Source: Pokkaliibacter sp046614695 | Lineage (GTDB): Bacteria; Pseudomonadota; Gammaproteobacteria; Pseudomonadales; Balneatricaceae | Reading direction: 5' to 3' | Length of the DNA stretch: 64,000 nucleotides | NCBI RefSeq assembly: GCF_046614695.1 | Contig: NZ_JBKKHQ010000016.1 | Span: forward strand, 124,001-188,000 | In this document: positions 59,695 to 64,000 of the stretch, in pieces | How positions within the stretch are numbered: position 1 is the first letter of the stretch | How the letters are laid out: each line of letters begins with the position of its first letter | The notes under the pieces: model-generated | Told to the model about the DNA's origin: nothing | What the model saw: the letters and a program-made list of their open reading frames with translations, nothing else | The model's database searches: none | Translations under genes and position numbers: made by a program

Positions 59695-60711
59695 CTAGGG
59701 CAGTGGCGGGCAGTGGCTGTCGGTCATGTAGTCATGCACCTGAATTGAGCCATCAATAATGCCCTTCTCGATACGCTTCAGTTGGTCACGCATGTGGTCC
59801 GTGACAAGGTGCTTGTTGTACTTGTCATCGGCCCAGGAAACGCCGTTTTTGGCCAGCCCCAGCTCTCTTACACCGGCGTGCCACTGGCCCTTCATCGCTT
59901 CCTCAAAGGTGCTGTAGGTCGCCACATCCACACTTTTTACCATGGAGGTCAGCATGGTGCCGGGGTGCAGGTAGTTCTGGTTGGAGTCGACACCGATGGC
60001 ATATTTGCCAGCGTCCGCAGCCGCCTGATACACCCCAAGCCCGGTACCACCGGCGGCGGCAAAGACAACATCGGCGCCTCGGTCAAACTGGCTGCGGGCA
60101 AGCTCGGCCCCCTTGCCGGGGTTATTCCAGGCGGCAGGTGTCGAGCCTGTCATGTTCTCAAAGAGGGTAATGTCAGGGTTAATAAAGCGTGCGCCCTGGG
60201 CGTAGCCACAGCCAAACCGGCGAATCAGGCTGATATCCATGCCGCCGATAAAGCCGATCTTTTGTGATTTGCTGGCCATGGCAGCAAGTGCGCCGACCAG
60301 AAAAGAGCCCTGTTGTTCCTTAAAGACAATGGATTCCACGTTAGGCAGATCGACGACGGCATCGACGATGGCGAAATGTTGTCTGGGAAACTCCCGGGCA
60401 ATTTTCTCCAGCGCATTGGCTTCATCAAAACCCACCGCAATGATCGGGTTGGCGCCGCGGCTGGCCATGCGCCGAAGTCCCTGTTCAATCTGCGCTTCAT
60501 TGGCAGGTTCGAACTCCTGCACTTTCACGCCGGTGTCTGCCGTGAAGCGAGACATGCCGTTATAGACGGATTCATTGAAGGATTTGTCGAACTTGCCACC
60601 CAGGCCAAAAAGGACAGCAGGGGCGAAGGAGGAGTCCGCTGCAGGAGCGGAGGCTGACAGCAGGCTGGCCGTCAAACCCAGAATAGCGGGTAGCGATGAC
60701 AGTGCTTTCAT
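59695..60711 (-). CDS. BMP-family ABC transporter substrate-binding protein (Med/PnrA-like)
   Basis: 338 residues from ATG 60711, where a Sec signal peptide begins (MKALSSLPAILGLTASLLSA, cleavage near APAA-DS); the longer frame upstream lacks a ribosome site. LFGLGGKFDKSFNESVYNGM, AVGFDEANALEKIAREFP, IDAVVDLPNVES-like (VDAVVDLPNVESIVFKEQQGSFLVGALAAM) and GVDSNQNYL are the BMP signature. Members bind purine nucleosides. No permease or ATPase genes adjoin it, so it is an orphan binding protein or works with a distant transporter. With pncA next door, nucleoside/NAD salvage is a reasonable theme. Confidence 0.9.
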   Translation of the reverse strand: MKALSSLPAILGLTASLLSASAPAADSSFAPAVLFGLGGKFDKSFNESVYNGMSRFTADTGVKVQEFEPANEAQIEQGLRRMASRGANPIIAVGFDEANALEKIAREFPRQHFAIVDAVVDLPNVESIVFKEQQGSFLVGALAAMASKSQKIGFIGGMDISLIRRFGCGYAQGARFINPDITLFENMTGSTPAAWNNPGKGAELARSQFDRGADVVFAAAGGTGLGVYQAAADAGKYAIGVDSNQNYLHPGTMLTSMVKSVDVATYSTFEEAMKGQWHAGVRELGLAKNGVSWADDKYNKHLVTDHMRDQLKRIEKGIIDGSIQVHDYMTDSHCPPLP

Positions 60712-60932
60712 AGAGATACCTTGCGTTATTGCCGGGACGAGCCAAGGGCCGTTATCTGCAAAGGGTAGAACAGGCGATGAACTCATGCCCAACGTCTTGG
60801 TTTTTATCTCAGGCTCGGTTTTTGTGTCTGGAAATCTACAAAAGCTGCACAAAAAATGCTCAATGCTAAAAACGGAAAAGTATTGCGCAAGGAAGTACAG
60901 TTTTGGCTTCTGTGATGCCGGTGAGCGGCTGG

Positions 60933-60964
60933 CAAAAGAAAAGGGCTGAAAAATGTCAGCCCTT
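60933..60964 (-). terminator. Terminator on minus strand
   Basis: On the minus strand AAGGGCTGA-N6-TCAGCCCTT followed by TTCTTTT, 39 bp after the stop of the 128-residue hypothetical gene. Confidence 0.75.
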
Positions 60965-61002
60965 AGCGCTTGCTCAGTGAGCATCTGCCTGCAGGAGATC
61001 TG

Positions 61003-61389
61003 TCAGTGCAGCGACGGTTCTGCAGGAGAATACTGCTGCCACAGGGCATCCAGCTCCTGCCGGGATAAATAGGCGCGTACCGGTGCCAGTCGATAGAGAG
61101 TCACCACCAGCCGCGGCACCTCCACTCCGGCTTCATAACCCAGCGGCATGTCCTCATCACGGATGCAGTCCAGATGGCGCTCCATCAGTTCGGAGTAGAG
61201 GGATTCCAGCTTGATATGAACCTTGTCGGTTCGTTGTGGCAGGTCGATATAGGTATCCAGTTCATGACTGCAGAGCAGAAGCTGCTGCTGTGACCAGTCT
61301 TCACTGTGGCATTGAACGTCGAGAATCAAAGGTTCCAGTAAAGGAATGGCCTTGGGTTCTGCGTGAAAGGTCAGGAGAGTTTCCATCAT
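61003..61389 (-). CDS. Hypothetical 128-residue protein
   Basis: Starts at one of two adjacent ATGs (61389 or 61386) with GGTGGG upstream. No signal peptide or membrane segment. Acidic, with LILDVQCHSEDWSQQQLLLC, LYSELMERHLDCIRDEDM and YLSRQELDALWQQYSPAE. No family recognised. Lies 162 bp downstream of the histidine-kinase gene and ends at a terminator. Confidence 0.55.
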   Translation of the reverse strand: MMETLLTFHAEPKAIPLLEPLILDVQCHSEDWSQQQLLLCSHELDTYIDLPQRTDKVHIKLESLYSELMERHLDCIRDEDMPLGYEAGVEVPRLVVTLYRLAPVRAYLSRQELDALWQQYSPAEPSLH

Positions 61390-61551
61390 GTGCCCACCAC
61401 TGCGCTAATCGCACGAACAAGCTTTGAACATACTGCGAGTTCAAATTAGGTGCAAGTATTGTGCAGAAAATCACCAGGGTAAAACGGAGGTTGGTCTGCA
61501 ATCTCTCCTTGAATCGGGCGATTGTTTCTCAGCAGGGCGTGATTCAGCGGC

Positions 61552-62205
61552 TTAGTCCGGTATCCATAGCTCGACACAGGCGCCGCCGGCTTCGCGGTTG
61601 AAGACCTTAAGTGCACCGGTGAGTTCACTTTTTTCCAGCTGCGCCAGACTGGCGGCGGCAAAGCGTAAGCCAAGTCCGGTGCTGTTGGGGGCGGCCTGGG
61701 TTGCTTCATTGAAACCTGCGCCATTGTCGCAGACGCGAATCACCAGAAAGCCGGGTGTCTGGTAGGTATCAATGCCGATCCAGTTGCGTGTGAAGTCCAG
61801 CGCGTTGAAGAGCACGGTGCTGAGTGCTTGTTCCAGCAGATGGCGATCAAACCAGGCGACCTGAGCTTCATCAATGCTGTACTCCAGCGCTATCCCACGG
61901 GTGCTGGCGAGCTGATCAAAGTGATCAAGCGTATCTTCAACAAACTCTGCAACGCTGTGGCTGTCGAGCTGCAGGCTGTATTTGCCAGCCTTGATGCTGT
62001 AGAGCTGCAGCATGCGCATCAGATCATGGTTGAGCTTGCGGACGTCTTTATCCATGGACGCGATAACGTCTTTGAGCACCGGGTCATCCCGGTCGGCCAG
62101 CTGCACTTGCAGCTTCTCGATGGCCTGTAACAAATGCACCAGCCGGTTTTTACTTTCATGCACCGTGCTGGCCATTAACATGCCGACATCCAGTGGACTA
62201 TGCAT
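61552..62205 (-). CDS. Small soluble histidine kinase
   Basis: 217 residues from ATG 62205, overlapping the upstream response-regulator stop by 8 bp; the frame is open 43 codons further but inside that gene. Phospho-acceptor region with H16 (STVHESKNRL), N-box N134 (VLFNALDF), G1 DNGAGF at 160 and G2 STGLGLRF near 176. No sensor domain and no membrane segment, so it probably receives its input from the partner receiver-TPR protein. Confidence 0.85.
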   Translation of the reverse strand: MHSPLDVGMLMASTVHESKNRLVHLLQAIEKLQVQLADRDDPVLKDVIASMDKDVRKLNHDLMRMLQLYSIKAGKYSLQLDSHSVAEFVEDTLDHFDQLASTRGIALEYSIDEAQVAWFDRHLLEQALSTVLFNALDFTRNWIGIDTYQTPGFLVIRVCDNGAGFNEATQAAPNSTGLGLRFAAASLAQLEKSELTGALKVFNREAGGACVELWIPD

Positions 62206-63334
62206 GGGCTTGACCTTTAGCGGGTTTGGCGTGTCGCTCAGGGAAGAGGGCGTAGTAACGCTGACTGAGACGGGTTCGGTCATCCGTGCGTACCTCATCA
62301 AAATCGTTGGAGAGCGTCGAAAGTGCTTCATCAACCTGATTCAGTGTTGTGCGGTCAGGGCGTGCGCCGGACTCCGCCTGCTGAACCACCGCATCAATAA
62401 AGGTCAGGTAATTGTCTGCCGTGCGGTACACCGAATGGTTCGCCAGAATAATGGCACGTTTACTGGCCTGCTCGGCGATGGGCCAGTGCTGATTCATGGT
62501 GGCAATACGCGCCAGTGCCATTTGCCGAAGTACGGCTTTGGGTGATTTCTCAATGGCTTTAATAAGGATGGTTTCCGCTTCCGCCAGATTGCCACGTTGC
62601 TCCATCACATTCGCCATCAGGTCATCTGCCCGGACAAAGTACTGGTTATCCAGCATCAGCTTGTCGAGGTATTCACTGGCTTTATCGTAGTCCTGCATAA
62701 AAAAACAGGCGCGCGCCAGGCCATAAAGCGCCCAGGGCATTTGCCGTTCTTTGAGCTGAAGCGCATAGAAGCGCCGGGCATCATCGTACTGCTGAAGCTC
62801 GATCAGCAGCTCGCCACGAATGCGCAGCAGTTTGCCGGAGAGGGCAGGCAGGGTTTCCAGCATCGCTTCACAGCAGTCGAGTGCTGCGTGGTGATCTTTC
62901 TCATCCAGCAGCAGGTTCAGCGGCTTGAGCTGTTCCTTCTGGGTCATCATGCGCAGCAGACGTTTTTTAAGTTCGGCGCGGGTGAAGGGCTTGGTGATGT
63001 AGCCGTCGGGCTGATATTCGAGCGCACCCATGACCATTTCCGGGGAGGTTTCCGCAGTGATCATGATAAATGCAGCGGTATGGGGGATGAGCTCGTTGAG
63101 GCGGGCTTCTTCCAGAATCTGTTGACCATCCTTGCCGCGACCCAGGTTGTAGTCAGACAAAATCAGGTCATAACGACGGGTACGCAAATACTCCATCGCA
63201 GCATTGGCGGACATGGCCACATCGACATTAACTGCGCCGGCATCCTTCAGAGTTTCGCGCACCATGGATCTGGCTTCGACCAGATCGTCGATGACCAGAA
63301 AGCGCTTCCTGGAAAAGTCAGGTTGACTCGCCAC
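62198..63334 (-). CDS. Response regulator with receiver and TPR domains
   Basis: 378 residues from GTG 63334 with AGGATG upstream. Receiver domain (about 10-130) with acidic pair D16-D17 and phospho-acceptor D61 (LILSDYNLG). The rest is TPR-like helices (about 145-330: ARRFYALQLKERQMPWALYGLARACFFMQDYDKASEYLDKLM and onward). No DNA-binding or enzymatic output, so it likely signals through protein contacts. Translationally coupled to the small histidine kinase gene. Confidence 0.9.
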   Translation of the reverse strand: MASQPDFSRKRFLVIDDLVEARSMVRETLKDAGAVNVDVAMSANAAMEYLRTRRYDLILSDYNLGRGKDGQQILEEARLNELIPHTAAFIMITAETSPEMVMGALEYQPDGYITKPFTRAELKKRLLRMMTQKEQLKPLNLLLDEKDHHAALDCCEAMLETLPALSGKLLRIRGELLIELQQYDDARRFYALQLKERQMPWALYGLARACFFMQDYDKASEYLDKLMLDNQYFVRADDLMANVMEQRGNLAEAETILIKAIEKSPKAVLRQMALARIATMNQHWPIAEQASKRAIILANHSVYRTADNYLTFIDAVVQQAESGARPDRTTLNQVDEALSTLSNDFDEVRTDDRTRLSQRYYALFPERHAKPAKGQAHA

Positions 63335-63488
63335 CGTACATCCTCACGCTGTGTTCTTATCCTGCTTGGGATCTCTGTCTAACCGAAGTAAAGCAAAATG
63401 TTGCAGTTGAGGCCATAGTCAGGGAAATCATCCTTTCCCTTACTTCAGCGCTCATTCTGTGACCAAACACCATTTCGCTGACACAGAG

Positions 63489-63506
63489 ACGTTATCAAAC
63501 TGTCAT
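63489..63506. promoter_or_regulatory. Pho-box-like motif
   Basis: ACGTTAT-CAAA-CTGTCAT: 7-4-7 layout. The second half is the perfect PhoB half-site, the first matches 4 of 7. Confidence 0.3.
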
Positions 63507-63930
63507 TAGTGGCCGGTAGGCTCTTTGCGGCTGTTATAACGGCTCCTTTCACAAGATTGGCGCCAAAGGCCAGTCCTGTGGCGCTGAATGCGCTGGCAGA
63601 AAACCTCTGTGCTCTCCACACTCAGAGTAATGACCTCAGAAGTGTTTTCTGTGCCGATTACGACACAGTGTTGCAATGCCTTCTGCTTTTACTGGTATTT
63701 ATAGTGCATGTTTCTAAAGGAGCGTGCTTATTTAACGGGGATTGTTGCCGATAAAGAATAAACTGCCGCTTTTTATGGGCCATGGCTGACCAGTGGTGTC
63801 ACCTAAGTACTCAATAAAAGTGCAAGGTTGGCGATGGAAGCCTGCGCAGTTTCAGATTTTTTGTCGGTCGCAGAGGACTTTGACAGTTCTGACTGATCAT
63901 ATCTTGACCTGTATCAGTCGGGGTGCGAGT

Positions 63931-63948
63931 CTGTAACGAATTTGCAAC
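63931..63948 (+). promoter_or_regulatory. Pho-box-like motif near right edge
   Basis: CTGTAAC-GAAT-TTGCAAC: two direct 7-bp half-sites spaced by 4 bp, the PhoB arrangement (consensus CTGTCAT repeats). It would serve a rightward gene beyond the window. Confidence 0.35.
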
Positions 63949-64000
63949 GCTGGGTGGCACGGAGTTTCATTCAGCGCAAACTGACCCCAGAACTAGAGTT

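Larger units (their letters stand above)
63335..64000. other. 666-bp right-edge region, no convincing gene
   Basis: An 81-codon frame from GTG 63509 to 63754 has no ribosome site or recognisable protein. The region probably contains promoters for the minus-strand regulator gene and for a gene beyond the right edge. Two Pho-box-like motifs are listed separately. Confidence 0.5.

Overview
The window looks like chromosome of a heterotrophic, probably marine or halophilic gammaproteobacterium, close to the Oceanospirillales in gene style. The evidence is a sigma-54-type promoter before a TRAP dicarboxylate transporter, a locus for the compatible solute glucosylglycerate, a very large Ser/Thr-kinase/histidine-kinase hybrid, NfsB, FNT and OsmC proteins, and many LysR/AraC/GntR regulators. 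No rRNA, tRNA, CRISPR array, insertion sequence or phage gene was seen. By eye the base composition is moderately GC-rich and even. The exception is about 55.45-57.0 kb, which is clearly AT-rich and looks acquired.

Layout. 0-9 kb: an FAD-dependent oxidoreductase cut by the left edge, divergent from a 2138-residue hybrid kinase followed by a PleD-like diguanylate cyclase. 9.4-16.8 kb: a six-gene operon (sugar-binding protein, two permeases, ATPase, glycerate kinase, GH13_18 phosphorylase) best read as uptake and phosphorolysis of glucosylglycerate to glucose-1-phosphate and phosphoglycerate. 17.1-20.6 kb: a dctPQM TRAP operon behind a sigma-54-like promoter. 20.7-28.5 kb: small housekeeping and hypothetical genes (SRPBCC, GNAT, DUF3465, DUF1232, OsmC, dienelactone hydrolase, MFS exporter, YrhK, threonine aldolase). 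28.6-34.9 kb: a minus-strand operon (amino-acid ABC transporter, pyrroline-2-carboxylate reductase-like protein, enolase-superfamily protein) with a divergent GntR/FadR regulator. The best hypothesis is uptake and dehydration of a hydroxyproline (cis-3-hydroxy-L-proline) to proline.

35-46 kb: FNT channel, AraC regulator, chemoreceptor, NfsB, a 13-bp tandem repeat, aldo/keto reductase, three SDRs, a MmyB-type regulator and a VOC protein. 46-48.5 kb: an orphan 662-residue multi-membrane-segment protein of unknown function, the least explained gene here. 48.5-55.4 kb: LysR/TDT transporter pair, DsbA-like protein, a LeuA-like synthase lacking the regulatory domain, a LysE exporter, DUF2000, AraC and Lrp. 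55.5-57.0 kb: the AT-rich patch with a lactonase-like metallo-beta-lactamase-fold gene. 57-64 kb: LysR/SDR pair, PncA, a BMP-family binding protein, and a histidine kinase/response-regulator pair. A 666-bp region with two Pho-box-like motifs follows, running to the right edge.

A pattern across the window: all three transporter operons carry a strong stem-loop directly after the gene for the solute-binding protein, the expected architecture for making more binding protein than membrane subunits.
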